Positions 55,733 to 64,000 of a stretch of 64,000 nucleotides of DNA are shown in pieces. Where the stretch lies: contig JAQTUW010000016.1 in assembly GCA_028707085.1 (NCBI GenBank), positions 1 to 64,000 of the forward strand, given 5' to 3'. A program made the position numbers and the translations under genes. The notes under the pieces were generated by a model. The model saw only the letters and a program-made list of their open reading frames with translations. It had not been told where the DNA came from and searched no databases. This stretch comes from Methylococcales bacterium. GTDB taxonomy: Bacteria; Pseudomonadota; Gammaproteobacteria; Methylococcales; Methylomonadaceae. The first letter of the stretch is position 1. Each line of letters opens with the position of its first letter.

Positions 55733-56153
55733 ACACCCTTTACTGCAATCCATAGCGGTTATACACATTGTAAACAAAAAATCAAACCGTCAAAAAGCTT
55801 GACAAATTAACTCATTGAAATAGAAGCATTGTTTATAAGCATATGATTTAATTAAAATTAATATCCTGTTTAAATTTTATACAATTTAAGCCCAAGCCAA
55901 GAATACGGCTGGCTGGGTCTGCTCCGCTACAAGAAATCCACAAAGTTATCCACAGATTTTGTGATTAACTGCTTACGGTTTGTAAACCCTGAAACTTGCC
56001 AGCAGCTCGTAAATCGCTTGATTCTGTAGCCAGAAGGCGGATTTGGAACCGATTTTAACGCCTCTACCCGGACGCATGACAGGCAAACGGATGCAAGCGA
56101 CAAAGATTTGCTAAAATGATAAGTCGTGCAAACCCTTCACCAGAGGAATCCTC
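55733..56153. other. AT-rich intergenic region with DnaA-box-like sequences
   Basis: No gene is seen. TTATACACA (55759-55767) and TTATCCACA (55947-55955) match the DnaA box consensus TTATNCACA in the same orientation, and AAATCCACA (55935-55943) is a weaker match. A strongly AT-rich block (about 55800-55890) lies between them. Confidence 0.5.
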
Positions 56154-56336
56154 ATGCATAGCACCGCGGAATACCTGATACTAGGCGCATTGTTATTACT
56201 GCTGCTGTTCTGGATGCAGCCGGGCCTGAAAGCGGCCATAGCCCGTAGCAAACAAAGCCCGTCCGACTGGCAAAGCGTATTGCTGCCGATTGGCCTGGTG
56301 GTAATGTTTGTACTTTTTTTAATCGCAATGGTTTGA
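56154..56336 (+). CDS. Small two-helix membrane protein of unknown function
   Basis: A 60-residue protein with two hydrophobic segments ('YLILGALLLLLLFWM' and 'VLLPIGLVVMFVLFLIAMV') separated by a basic loop. AGGAA lies 6 bases before the ATG, and darP starts one base after its stop codon, which supports a real gene and cotranscription with darP. I do not recognise the family. Confidence 0.7.
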   Translation: MHSTAEYLILGALLLLLLFWMQPGLKAAIARSKQSPSDWQSVLLPIGLVVMFVLFLIAMV

Positions 56337-56337
56337 A

Positions 56338-56886
56338 ATGAACGACGAATATTACCCAGACGAAAACCCGGATGATGACGAATCGGTAGAGTATTACGCG
56401 ATCCGCCCCAACAAAACCCGCCTTAAAAAGGAAATTGCCGCTATTTCTGAGATGGCGGAGGAAATCAGCCGGTTATCGCCAGGCCTGATAGCCGAATTTG
56501 AACTGCCTGAAGCGCTGGAACATGCCTTGCTGGATGCCGGGAAACTGGGCCAAAATGCAGCCCGAAAACGCCTGCTGAAATATATTACCGCCCAGCTACG
56601 AAATATCGATCTTGAAGCCGTGCAGGAAAAACTGGCGCGTTTAAAGAATCGTAGCGCCCATGCAGTCCGGGAGCACCACCAGGCCGAACGCTGGCGGGAT
56701 CTGCTGCTGGCCGACAACGGTTCAGAACAGTTGACGGCCTTGATGAGCGAATTTCCGCAGATAGATAGCCAGCATTTAAGGCAGTTGCAGCGCAACGCCG
56801 AGAAAGAAGCCCGGGAGAGCAAACCACCCAAATCCGCCAGGCTAATCTATAAATATCTGAAAGACATTATCAGCAGTCAGGAATAG
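56338..56886 (+). CDS. darP: Ribosome-associated protein DarP (YjgA, DUF615)
   Basis: A 182-residue, highly charged helical protein of the DUF615/YjgA family, which takes part in assembly of the 50S ribosomal subunit. The N-terminal acidic stretch 'DENPDDDESVEYYAIRPNKT' and the C-terminal 'KSARLIYKYLKDII' are typical. The usual N-terminal 'SKS..KRE' patch is replaced by 'NKTRLKKEIAAI'. It follows the small membrane protein by one base. Confidence 0.88.
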   Translation: MNDEYYPDENPDDDESVEYYAIRPNKTRLKKEIAAISEMAEEISRLSPGLIAEFELPEALEHALLDAGKLGQNAARKRLLKYITAQLRNIDLEAVQEKLARLKNRSAHAVREHHQAERWRDLLLADNGSEQLTALMSEFPQIDSQHLRQLQRNAEKEARESKPPKSARLIYKYLKDIISSQE

Positions 56887-57104
56887 GCCGGCGATTCCGC
56901 ATCGGCCGCCGCGGCAATGCCCGGCCTGTCAGGAAATTCAGTGCCGGTTTGAATTTGACCGGCACAGTCATTCCCTACTGAAAACCCTCCTGAAATTCTG
57001 ATCCAGACCGCCGCTCAACCTCAAAAACCTCTCCGCGTTTACCCCGCTTGCCCTGTTCACAAACTCAGTCCATCGCCGGCAATTAAAAAATTTTCGTCAA
57101 AAAC

Positions 57105-57133
57105 TTGTAAATCAATCGATTGATTGAGATAAT
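57105..57133 (+). promoter_or_regulatory. Promoter of the TetR-RND efflux operon
   Basis: TTGTAA (57105-57110) and GATAAT (57128-57133) are separated by exactly 17 bp and face the regulator gene 40 bp further on. A palindromic operator fills the spacer. Confidence 0.65.
57110..57125. promoter_or_regulatory. Palindromic operator 1 (TetR site)
   Basis: AATCAATCGATTGATT is a perfect 16-bp palindrome located between the -35 and -10 hexamers. A protein bound here would block RNA polymerase. It is the likely site of the TetR-type regulator encoded directly downstream. Confidence 0.75.
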
Positions 57134-57136
57134 TAA

Positions 57137-57152
57137 AATCAATCGTTTGATT
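57137..57152. promoter_or_regulatory. Palindromic operator 2 (TetR site)
   Basis: AATCAATCGTTTGATT repeats operator 1 with two changes that break perfect symmetry. Its centre is 27 bp from that of operator 1, and it should overlap the transcription start. Confidence 0.7.
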
Positions 57153-57174
57153 TAGACTTTTTCGGGTTACGCAC

Positions 57175-57840
57175 ATGGTTAAAAACGACGGCAACAACAC
57201 GACTCATGACGCCAGAAGCAGACTGGTGCTGGCGGCCCTGCGGCTTTTTGCACAGAAGGGTTATGAAGGCGCGACGACACGGGAAATCTGCGAGGCCGCG
57301 GACGCCAATATTTCTGCGATCCGCTATTACTTCGGCGACAAGGCCGGCCTGTATCGCGCCGCTTTCAATGAGCCGCTGGGCGAAAAGTGCTGTCAGGTGG
57401 ATATGGAGACTTACGGCGCATTGCCTCTGGCTGAGGCGTTGAACAGATTCTTTAAGGAATTTCTGGAGCCCTTAAAAATGGGCGAAGACATTAATCTGCT
57501 GATGAAACTGCGATTTCGGGAGATGACGGAACCGACCGGCGTCTGGCAGCAGGAAATCGATGCCGAGATCAAGCCGCAGCATATGGCGCTGGCCAATCTG
57601 CTGAAACAGCATTTGCGCCTGCCCGGCATTGACCCTGATTTGCACAGACTAACTTTTGCCGTTATCGGCATGGCGATCCATTTTTATGTCGGCCAGGAAG
57701 CCATTACCAGCATTTCCCCCGACATGCTGAACAATGCCGCGGCCATCGACACGCTTGCCGAACGCCTGGCCGGATTTGCAACGGCGATGGTGGCGGCGGA
57801 AGCCCAGCGCCGGGAGCGGGAACAGCATGAAACGCTTTAA
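57175..57840 (+). CDS. TetR family regulator with DUF1956-type C-terminus
   Basis: A 221-residue repressor with the N-terminal helix-turn-helix 'ALRLFAQKGYEGATTREICE', then 'ISAIRYYFGDKAGLYRAAF'. The C-terminal half resembles the DUF1956 (CecR/YbiH-type) ligand domain. It is the first gene of a tripartite efflux operon: its end overlaps the outer-membrane factor gene by 14 bases. Two matching palindromes in its own promoter point to autoregulation and to control of the whole operon. The inducing compound is unknown. Confidence 0.9.
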   Translation: MVKNDGNNTTHDARSRLVLAALRLFAQKGYEGATTREICEAADANISAIRYYFGDKAGLYRAAFNEPLGEKCCQVDMETYGALPLAEALNRFFKEFLEPLKMGEDINLLMKLRFREMTEPTGVWQQEIDAEIKPQHMALANLLKQHLRLPGIDPDLHRLTFAVIGMAIHFYVGQEAITSISPDMLNNAAAIDTLAERLAGFATAMVAAEAQRREREQHETL

Positions 57841-59344
57841 CCCCTTATTGTTCTGTCTGCCGCCGATATTCCTATCGGCCTGCAGCGGCGGCTGGCTGAC
57901 CACTGTCGGCCCTGAATATCAAACCCCTTCCATGCCGGCAAGCACAAGCTGGCAAACCCCGCAGGTCGATGCGGACGCACTCCCGATTGCTCATGACGGC
58001 AATCAGGCCAGTCTGCTGGCTTGGTGGGACGGTTTTCAGGATCCGGCGCTGAGCCGGTTACAGGCCGCCGCGCAACAGCAAAGCCCCACCGTAGCCAACG
58101 CCGGCGCAAAGATCGCGCAGTCCAGAGCCAGTTTAGTGGGTTCCGACGCCGCCTTGCTGCCCAGTCTGGACGGCAACCTGGCCGGCAAACGTTCGTCGGC
58201 TTCCTTCGGCGGCCCGGCCTTTCTGTGGACGCAATATCAGGCCGGCCTGCAATCCAACTGGGAGTTGGATCTGTTCGGCGGCCTAAGCCGGCAGCAAGAA
58301 GCAGCGAACAGTCAGCTGGCTTCCCGCGAAGCAGCCTGGCACGACGCCAGAGTGGCGGTTGCGGTGGAAGTCGCCAACGCTTACCTGGCTTACCGCTATT
58401 GCGAATTACAGTTGCAACTGACCACAACGGATGCCGAATCACGCACGGCGTCGGCAAAACTGACCGAGTCCGCCGGCTTAAGCGGTTTTCGCGCCCAGAC
58501 CGATGTTGTGCTGGCCAGGGCCAGCGCCGAAGAAGGCAATAGCGCCGTATTGCAATATCAGGCCCAATGCGAACGCTCAATCAAAGGTCTGGTGGCGCTT
58601 AGCGGTCTGGAAGAAAGTGAAGTACGGCAATTATTACTGGCTTCGGCGGACAAAATCGGCAAATTGCCCGCCCCGCCCCCCTTCAGGATAGACGCCTTGC
58701 CGGCCAATGTGCTGCGCCAGCGCCCGGACGTGGCGGCGGCGGAACGGGATATGGCCGAGGCCTGCGCCAATATCGGCGTGGAACAGGCCAAACGCTACCC
58801 GAAGCTCAGCCTGTCCGGAAACATTACCCCTACCCTGCAAAACATGAACGGCAGCGCTCTGATGCTGGCCCAGACCTGGTCTTTCGGGCCGACCCTGAAC
58901 CTGCCGATTTTCGATGCTGGCAAACGCGCGGCCAATGTGGCGTCCGTACGCGCCCAGTACGATGCCGCCGTCAGCAATTATCGCAGCAAGGTGCGTACGG
59001 CGGTCAAAGAAGTTGAAGAGGCGCTGGTGCGTTTGCAAAGCGCGGGCCAACGTCTGCCGCTAGCCCAGGCTGCCTGCCAGGATTATCAAAACCGGCTACA
59101 GGCCGCGCAAACGCTTCAGCGGGCCGGACTGGGCAGCCTGCTGGAAGTCGAAACAGCCAGACGCAGCCTGCTGGCTGCCGAACGTACGCAGAAAGAACTG
59201 GAACAGGAAAAGGTTAGCGCCTGGATAGCCCTGTACAGGGCCGCCGGCGGCGGCTGGGAAAATCAGGCTATTCGGCAAATTGATACAGTCGGCCCCGGCC
59301 AGCCGAAGCAGCTTGAAGATAATCATAACGGAGAGAACTCATGA
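57827..59344 (+). CDS. RND efflux outer-membrane lipoprotein (NodT family)
   Basis: Outer-membrane channel of a tripartite pump. The ATG at 57827 gives a lipoprotein signal ending in LSAC, whereas the track's start at 57734 lies inside the regulator gene. The roughly 505-residue protein has two OEP repeats with long coiled-coil helices ('EAANSQLASREAAWHDARVA'), 'LRQRPDVAAAERDMAEACAN' and 'LNLPIFDAGKRAANVASVRA'. It overlaps the adaptor gene by four bases (ATGA). Confidence 0.93.
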   Translation: MKRFNPLLFCLPPIFLSACSGGWLTTVGPEYQTPSMPASTSWQTPQVDADALPIAHDGNQASLLAWWDGFQDPALSRLQAAAQQQSPTVANAGAKIAQSRASLVGSDAALLPSLDGNLAGKRSSASFGGPAFLWTQYQAGLQSNWELDLFGGLSRQQEAANSQLASREAAWHDARVAVAVEVANAYLAYRYCELQLQLTTTDAESRTASAKLTESAGLSGFRAQTDVVLARASAEEGNSAVLQYQAQCERSIKGLVALSGLEESEVRQLLLASADKIGKLPAPPPFRIDALPANVLRQRPDVAAAERDMAEACANIGVEQAKRYPKLSLSGNITPTLQNMNGSALMLAQTWSFGPTLNLPIFDAGKRAANVASVRAQYDAAVSNYRSKVRTAVKEVEEALVRLQSAGQRLPLAQAACQDYQNRLQAAQTLQRAGLGSLLEVETARRSLLAAERTQKELEQEKVSAWIALYRAAGGGWENQAIRQIDTVGPGQPKQLEDNHNGENS

Positions 59345-60456
59345 CTAAAGGAAAAATAGCCATTTATGCCACCGGGCTCTGTCTGCTGACAGCGCTGGGC
59401 ATAGCCGGCAGCCGCACGCTCAATGTCAGGGCGGAAAATAACGTCTCCCAACCCGCCGCCCGGCCGGCGCTTAGCGTCAATGTCGTTCGGCCGGCATGGC
59501 GGGATATGCCGGTGACCTTAACCGCCAACGGCTCGATAGCCGCCTGGCAGGAAGCCATTATCGGCTCGGAAGTCGCCGATCTGCATCTAAAAGAAGTCCG
59601 GGCGCAGGTTGGCGACAACGTGCAGAAGGGCCAGATTCTGGCGGTGTTCGAGGACGAGAGCGTTTTGGCCGACGTCGCCCAAAGCCGGGCCGTAGTGGCC
59701 GAGGCCGAGGCCAACCTGTCCGAGGCCGGCCTGAACGCCGGCCGCGCCAGACAGGTTTCCGGTTCCGGCGCGCTGAGCGACCAGCAGATAGACCAATACC
59801 TCAGCAGCGAAAAAACCGCCAGGGCTAAATTACAGTCGGCCAAGGCTCAACTGGACGCGCAATTATTACGCCTGAAATACACTAAAGTATTGGCCAGCGA
59901 CGATGGGGTGATTTCATCGCGTAGCGCCACGCTGGGCGCGGTGGCGGCCAAAGGCCAGGAACTGTACAGGATGATACGCCGGAATCGTCTGGAATGGCGG
60001 GCGGAAGTCACGGCAACCGAAATGGCGCAATTGAAACCCGGCATGACGGTCACGGTAAACATACCGGATGTGGGCGGCGTGCAAGGCGCGATTCGGCAAC
60101 TGGCGCCTACCCTGGATACCATGAACCGTAATGGCCTGGTGTATGTCGATCTGCAACCTGCCGGCCGTCAGGCTTTTAGGGCCGGCATGTTCGCCAGAGG
60201 TGAATTCACCCTAGGCCGCAGCCATGCGCTGACGGTTCCGCAGGAGGCTATTTCCATGCGCGAAGGCTTCAGCTATCTGTTCCGGCTCGATGACCAGACC
60301 GGCGATCTGGCCAGGGTCAGCCAAATCAAGGTGCAACTGGGGCGCAGGGATGGCGACACGCTGGAAGTGCTGTCCGGACTGAATGCCGACGACCGGCTGG
60401 TGGCGGCCGGCGCTACTTTTCTGGCCGATGGCGATAGCGTGAAGGTGCTCGAATAA
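59341..60456 (+). CDS. RND efflux periplasmic adaptor (membrane fusion protein)
   Basis: A 371-residue HlyD/AcrA-type adaptor that joins the pump to the outer-membrane channel. It has an N-terminal signal or anchor segment, a split lipoyl domain ('VADLHLKEVRAQVGDNVQKG'), an alpha-helical hairpin at about 105-165 and a beta-barrel domain. There is no lipobox, so it is probably anchored by its N-terminal helix. Its stop shares one base with the start of the permease gene (TAATG). Confidence 0.93.
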   Translation: MTKGKIAIYATGLCLLTALGIAGSRTLNVRAENNVSQPAARPALSVNVVRPAWRDMPVTLTANGSIAAWQEAIIGSEVADLHLKEVRAQVGDNVQKGQILAVFEDESVLADVAQSRAVVAEAEANLSEAGLNAGRARQVSGSGALSDQQIDQYLSSEKTARAKLQSAKAQLDAQLLRLKYTKVLASDDGVISSRSATLGAVAAKGQELYRMIRRNRLEWRAEVTATEMAQLKPGMTVTVNIPDVGGVQGAIRQLAPTLDTMNRNGLVYVDLQPAGRQAFRAGMFARGEFTLGRSHALTVPQEAISMREGFSYLFRLDDQTGDLARVSQIKVQLGRRDGDTLEVLSGLNADDRLVAAGATFLADGDSVKVLE

Positions 60457-63400
60457 TGAATATTTCCAGTTGGAGCATTCGCAACCCCATTCCGGCCGCC
60501 ATGCTGTTCGTGGTGCTCAGTTTTGCCGGCATGATGGGCTTTGAAGCCATGAAGGTTCAAAACTTCCCGGATCTGGATTTACCGACCATCACCGTATCGG
60601 CATCCCTGCCCGGGGCGTCGCCAGGGCAACTGGAAACCGAGGTGGCCCGAAAAATCGAAAACACCATCGCCACCTTGCAAGGCCTTAAACATATCACCAG
60701 CAAGATCAAGGACGGTAGCGTGACCGTGACCGCCGAATTCCGCCTGGAAAAACCAGTGCAGGAGGCGCTGGACGATGTCCGCTCCGCAGTGAGCAAAATA
60801 CGCACAGACCTGCCCGGCGATTTGCGCGACCCGATTGTCACCAGACTGGATCTGGCCGGCAGTCCGATCCTGGCTTTCGCCGTGTCGTCCAGCCGGCGCG
60901 ATGATGAGGCGGTATCCTGGTTTGTGGAGGATACCGTCGCCAAACGCCTGCTGTCAGTCAAAGGCGTGGGCGCAGTAAATCGAGTAGGCGGGGCCAGCCG
61001 GGAAATCAGCGTGGCCCTCGATCCGATCAAGCTTGAAGCGCTTGGCGCGACAGCCACCGACATTTCCCGGCAATTACGCAATGTGCAGCGGGAAAGCGCC
61101 GGCGGCCGTGCCGATCTGGGGAACGGCGAACAGCCACTGCGCACCTTGGGCAATGTGGCTTCCGCCGATGAAATGCGCAAGCTGGAGATTACCCTTACCG
61201 ATGGCCGCCCCATACATCTCGACCAGGTAGCGACCATCACCGACACCATAGCCGAACCCCGCGCCCTGGCCTTGCTCAATGGCAAACCAGTGGTGGGCTT
61301 TGAGGTAACCCGCAGCCGCGGCGCCAGCGAAGTGGAGGTCGGCGCGGGCGTACTTCAGGCGCTGGCCGAATTGCAGGCGGCCAACCCGGATATCGCGTTT
61401 ACGGAAGCCTTTAATTTCGTCATTCCGGTACAGGAAGAGTTTCAGGGTTCCATGAGTATGCTTTATGAGGGCGGTTTGCTGGCCGTCCTGGTCGTCTGGC
61501 TGTTTTTGCGCGACTGGCGAGCCACCTTTATTTCCGCAATCGCTCTGCCGCTGTCGGTGATACCGTCTTTTCTAGGCATGTATTATCTGGGTTTTTCCCT
61601 GAATGTGGTGACCTTGCTGGCGCTGTCTCTGGTAATCGGCATTCTGGTGGATGACGCGATTGTCGAGGTGGAAAACATTGTCCGCCACCAGCGCATGGGT
61701 AAATCCGCCTATCAGGCGGCGATGGAGGCGGCGAACGAAATCGGCATGGCGGTTATCGCCACGACTTTCTCTCTGGTGGCGGTTTTTTTGCCTACCGCCT
61801 TCATGAGCGGCATAGCCGGCCGCTTCTTCAAACAGTTCGGCTGGACGGCTGCTCTGGCCATTCTGGCTTCCCTGCTGGTCGCTCGCCTACTGACGCCGAT
61901 GATGGCCGCCTATATGCTAAAAAACGGCAAACACACCGCAGTGGCCGACGGCAAGGTGATGCAGGTCTATCTAAAGCTGGCCGGCTGGTGTCTGCGCCAC
62001 CGCTTGTTGACCATGCTTGGCGCGGCCGGCTTCTTCGTCGGCTCGCTGTGTCTGATTCCGCTGTTGCCGACCGGCTTCATTCCGGCGGACGACAACCCGC
62101 AAACCCAGGTATTTGTCGAACTGCCGCCCGGCGCCACGCTGGCGCAAACCACGGCTTCCGCCGAAGCGGCCCGCGCCTTGCTGGTCAGCCAACCGTATGT
62201 AAAATCGGTTTTCACCACCATAGGCGGCGGCTCGGCAGGTACCGATCCGATGGCGCCGGCTTCAGGCGGCGGCGAAGTGCGCAAAGCCACGTTGACGATC
62301 CTGCTGGCAAACCGCCAGGACAGACCTGTGCACAAACAGGTGATCGAGCAGGCGATACGCAAGGCATTGCAATTTCTGCCGGGGGTCAGAACCAAGGTCG
62401 GCCTGGGTTCGACGGGTGAAAAATACGTGCTGGTGCTAAGCGGAGACGACCCGCAGGCTTTAGGCTCCGCAGCCCGCAATGTGGAGCGCGAACTGCGCAC
62501 CATCCCCGGCCTGGGCAACATTGCATCCAGTGCGGCGCTGGTAAGGCCGGAGATTGCAGTCAGGCCGACGTTTTCCCGCGCTGCCGACCTGGGCGTCACC
62601 ACCGCCGCCATTGCCGAAACCTTACGCATTGCCACCCTGGGCGATTATGACTGGGCGCTGGCCAAGCTTAATCTTTCCCAGCGTCAAGTGCCGGTGGTAG
62701 TCAAGCTGGCGACCACGGCCAGACAGGATCTGGCCGTACTGGAGCGGCTGGCTGTGCCGTCCGCCAAGGCCGGCGGCGGCGCAATCATGGTCGGCCAGGT
62801 GGCTGAGCTGAGCCTGTCCAGCGGGCCAGCGGTGATCGACCGTTACGACCGCTCCCGCAATATCAATTTTGAAATCGAACTCTCGGGCCTGCCGCTGGGC
62901 GATGTGACCAATGCGGTACGAAATCTGCCGAGCATGCGGCAACTGCCTGCCGGGGTGAAGCAGATCAGTATTGGCGATGCGGAAATGATGGGCGAGTTGT
63001 TCTCCAGCTTTGGCCTAGCGATGCTAACCGGGGTGCTGTGCATTTTTGTGGTGCTGGTGTTGCTGTTCAAGGATTTTTTGCAGCCGATCACCATTCTGGC
63101 GGCCCTGCCGCTATCTTTCGGCGGCGGCTTCGTGGCTTTGCTGCTGGCCGGCAAGAGTTTCTCCATGCCCTCGCTAATCGGTCTGGTGATGCTGATGGGC
63201 ATCGCCACCAAAAACTCGATTCTGTTGATTGATTATGCGATTATCGCCCGCCGCGAACACGGTCTGCACAGGCTGGAGGCGCTGATGGACGCCTGTCATA
63301 AGCGCGCCCGGCCCATCGTGATGACCACCCTGGCCATGGGCGCGGGCATGATGCCGATCGCCCTGGGACTGGGCACGGCCGATTCTTCGTTTCGCAGTCC

Positions 63401-63569
63401 GATGGCGATTGCGGTGATCGGCGGACTGGTGACCTCCACCTTGCTGAGCCTGCTGGTGATTCCGGTAGCCTATACCTATCTGGACGACTTTAAAAACCTG
63501 TTAGTGATGTTGTGGAGGCGATTGTCCGTACCGGAAAGCCACATACCGAAGAACGAAGAGAGGATTTAA
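60456..63569 (+). CDS. RND efflux permease (HAE1-like)
   Basis: A 1,037-residue inner-membrane pump. It shows the two-fold repeat of six helices each with large periplasmic loops; the proton-relay Asp pair lies in 'IGILVDDAIVEVENIVRHQR'. 'NFPDLDLPTITVSASLPGAS' and 'MLMGIATKNSILLIDYA' are the usual signatures. It belongs to the hydrophobe/amphiphile group rather than the metal group. It is the last gene of the operon regulator-OMF-MFP-RND. The substrates are unknown. Confidence 0.94.
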   Translation: MNISSWSIRNPIPAAMLFVVLSFAGMMGFEAMKVQNFPDLDLPTITVSASLPGASPGQLETEVARKIENTIATLQGLKHITSKIKDGSVTVTAEFRLEKPVQEALDDVRSAVSKIRTDLPGDLRDPIVTRLDLAGSPILAFAVSSSRRDDEAVSWFVEDTVAKRLLSVKGVGAVNRVGGASREISVALDPIKLEALGATATDISRQLRNVQRESAGGRADLGNGEQPLRTLGNVASADEMRKLEITLTDGRPIHLDQVATITDTIAEPRALALLNGKPVVGFEVTRSRGASEVEVGAGVLQALAELQAANPDIAFTEAFNFVIPVQEEFQGSMSMLYEGGLLAVLVVWLFLRDWRATFISAIALPLSVIPSFLGMYYLGFSLNVVTLLALSLVIGILVDDAIVEVENIVRHQRMGKSAYQAAMEAANEIGMAVIATTFSLVAVFLPTAFMSGIAGRFFKQFGWTAALAILASLLVARLLTPMMAAYMLKNGKHTAVADGKVMQVYLKLAGWCLRHRLLTMLGAAGFFVGSLCLIPLLPTGFIPADDNPQTQVFVELPPGATLAQTTASAEAARALLVSQPYVKSVFTTIGGGSAGTDPMAPASGGGEVRKATLTILLANRQDRPVHKQVIEQAIRKALQFLPGVRTKVGLGSTGEKYVLVLSGDDPQALGSAARNVERELRTIPGLGNIASSAALVRPEIAVRPTFSRAADLGVTTAAIAETLRIATLGDYDWALAKLNLSQRQVPVVVKLATTARQDLAVLERLAVPSAKAGGGAIMVGQVAELSLSSGPAVIDRYDRSRNINFEIELSGLPLGDVTNAVRNLPSMRQLPAGVKQISIGDAEMMGELFSSFGLAMLTGVLCIFVVLVLLFKDFLQPITILAALPLSFGGGFVALLLAGKSFSMPSLIGLVMLMGIATKNSILLIDYAIIARREHGLHRLEALMDACHKRARPIVMTTLAMGAGMMPIALGLGTADSSFRSPMAIAVIGGLVTSTLLSLLVIPVAYTYLDDFKNLLVMLWRRLSVPESHIPKNEERI

Positions 63570-63598
63570 CGCGGACTAACCAAGAGTGCTGCTTGCAG

Positions 63599-63626
63599 CG
63601 GTTCCCAGACCAATTACTGGGAACCG
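63599..63626. terminator. Stem-loop between the RND operon and the convergent ligase gene
   Basis: CGGTTCCCAG and CTGGGAACCG form a perfect 10-bp stem with an 8-base loop. No T run follows on either strand, so it may stop transcription poorly or act as an mRNA-end stabiliser between the convergent genes. Confidence 0.55.
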
Positions 63627-63655
63627 ACCCTCAATGTAGCGGCTTGAAAATGCCC

Positions 63656-64000
63656 TTACAGCTTGGCCAGCACCCGGGCGACCGTCTCGCCCATCGCCGA
63701 CGGGGTGGGGGCGATGGTGACGCCATACTGGCGGAGAATCTCGACCTTTTCCGCCGCTGATTCGCCGGATGAGGAAATGATGGCCCCAGCATGCCCCATA
63801 CGCCGGCCTTTGGGCGCCGTCAGGCCGGCGATATAGGCCACCAGCGGCTTGCTCATGTTTTCTTTGGCGAACAGGCCGGCTTCCACTTCCTGCGGGCCGC
63901 CGATCTCGCCTATCATCACCACCACCTTGGTTTCGGGATCCACCTCGAATTTTTCCAGAATGTCGCGGTGCGAACTGCCGTTAATCGGATCGCCGCCGAT
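63656..64000 (-). CDS. mtkB: Malate-CoA ligase subunit alpha (MtkB-like; SucD family), partial
   Basis: The C-terminal 114 residues of an ADP-forming acyl-CoA synthetase alpha subunit; the rest lies beyond the right edge. 'IGGDPINGSSHRDILEKFE' and 'MGHAGAIISSSGESAAEKVE' are present, including the His of 'GHAGA' that is phosphorylated during catalysis. The combination 'EIGGPQEVEAGLF' and 'APTPSAMGETVARVL' resembles malate thiokinase MtkB more than SucD, which would place it in the serine cycle. With only the last third visible the split from SucD is a judgement. Confidence 0.75.
   Translation of the reverse strand: MGGDPINGSSHRDILEKFEVDPETKVVVMIGEIGGPQEVEAGLFAKENMSKPLVAYIAGLTAPKGRRMGHAGAIISSSGESAAEKVEILRQYGVTIAPTPSAMGETVARVLAKL

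Noticed and set aside
55733-56153. Chromosomal origin of replication
   Set aside because: Only two consensus DnaA boxes are present and none of the usual origin neighbours (dnaA, dnaN, rpmH, mnmG) is in the window; kept as a low-interest DnaA-box finding instead.
1-64000. CRISPR array, prophage or toxin-antitoxin system
   Set aside because: No regularly spaced repeats, no phage structural or integrase genes and no recognisable toxin-antitoxin pair were seen in the window.

Overview
The window looks like chromosomal DNA of a gammaproteobacterium, most likely a type I methanotroph (order Methylococcales). The strongest hint is the partial gene at the right edge. Its product reads like MtkB, the alpha subunit of malate-CoA ligase of the serine cycle, rather than an ordinary SucD. 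An XrtA/PEP-CTERM-type exopolysaccharide locus at the left edge and gammaproteobacterial housekeeping genes (uvrC-pgsA, aceE-aceF-lpd, rpoH, tldD-pmbA, darP) fit this. The taxonomy is inferred from protein resemblance, not from a search.

Layout. 1-3900 (minus): end of an exopolysaccharide locus with a Wzz-like chain-length protein (partial), a Wza-like export lipoprotein with a glycine-rich insert, and a PrsT-like TPR lipoprotein. 3900-6500: a gene-poor stretch with an inverted-repeat element and two near-identical ~165-bp terminal-inverted-repeat elements that bracket a lytic transglycosylase gene. 6500-9600 (minus): a lone CusA/CzcA-like RND pump. 9700-14700 (plus): family-5-like uracil-DNA glycosylase, uvrC and pgsA as overlapping genes, then a TetR regulator and a UDP-glucuronate epimerase. 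14760-24135 (minus): YgiQ radical SAM protein, spermidine-synthase-like protein, fructosamine-kinase-like protein, and the pyruvate dehydrogenase operon aceE-aceF-lpd. 24470-30870 (plus): cca, rlmJ, an unknown membrane protein, tldD, pmbA and a DUF1097-like membrane protein.

30965-36050 (minus) is the least ordinary part. It holds small accessory genes (ogt, DinB-like, PaiB-like, tautomerase, CTP-synthase-like amidotransferase, TfoX-like) mixed with at least four broken genes: an ABM-type monooxygenase split by an 87-bp insertion, a SnoaL-like C-terminal fragment, an AlkD-like N-terminal fragment and a frameshifted membrane protein. I looked for integron attC sites and did not find convincing ones, so I read it as a decaying accessory island.

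36617-45325 (plus) is one 8.7-kb gene for a cyclic beta-1,2-glucan synthase. It is followed by about 690 bp of gene-poor DNA carrying a degenerate partial copy of the neighbouring tRNA-Leu end and terminator. 46020-49370 holds tRNA-Leu(CAA), rpoH with a CIRCE (HrcA) operator at its promoter, glnS and tRNA-Arg(CCG). 49424-54125 (minus) holds hemW and a glyoxalase, then a cobalamin-uptake unit: riboswitch, btuB and a BtuM-like protein with the key cysteine. 54242-63569 (plus) holds a divergent zwf, a small membrane protein, darP, and a TetR-controlled tripartite RND efflux operon with a double palindromic operator in its promoter.

I did not find a clearly new multi-gene system. The observations I would follow first are the decaying island, the paired terminal-inverted-repeat elements, the CIRCE-controlled rpoH, the riboswitch/btuB/btuM unit and the operator architecture of the RND operon.
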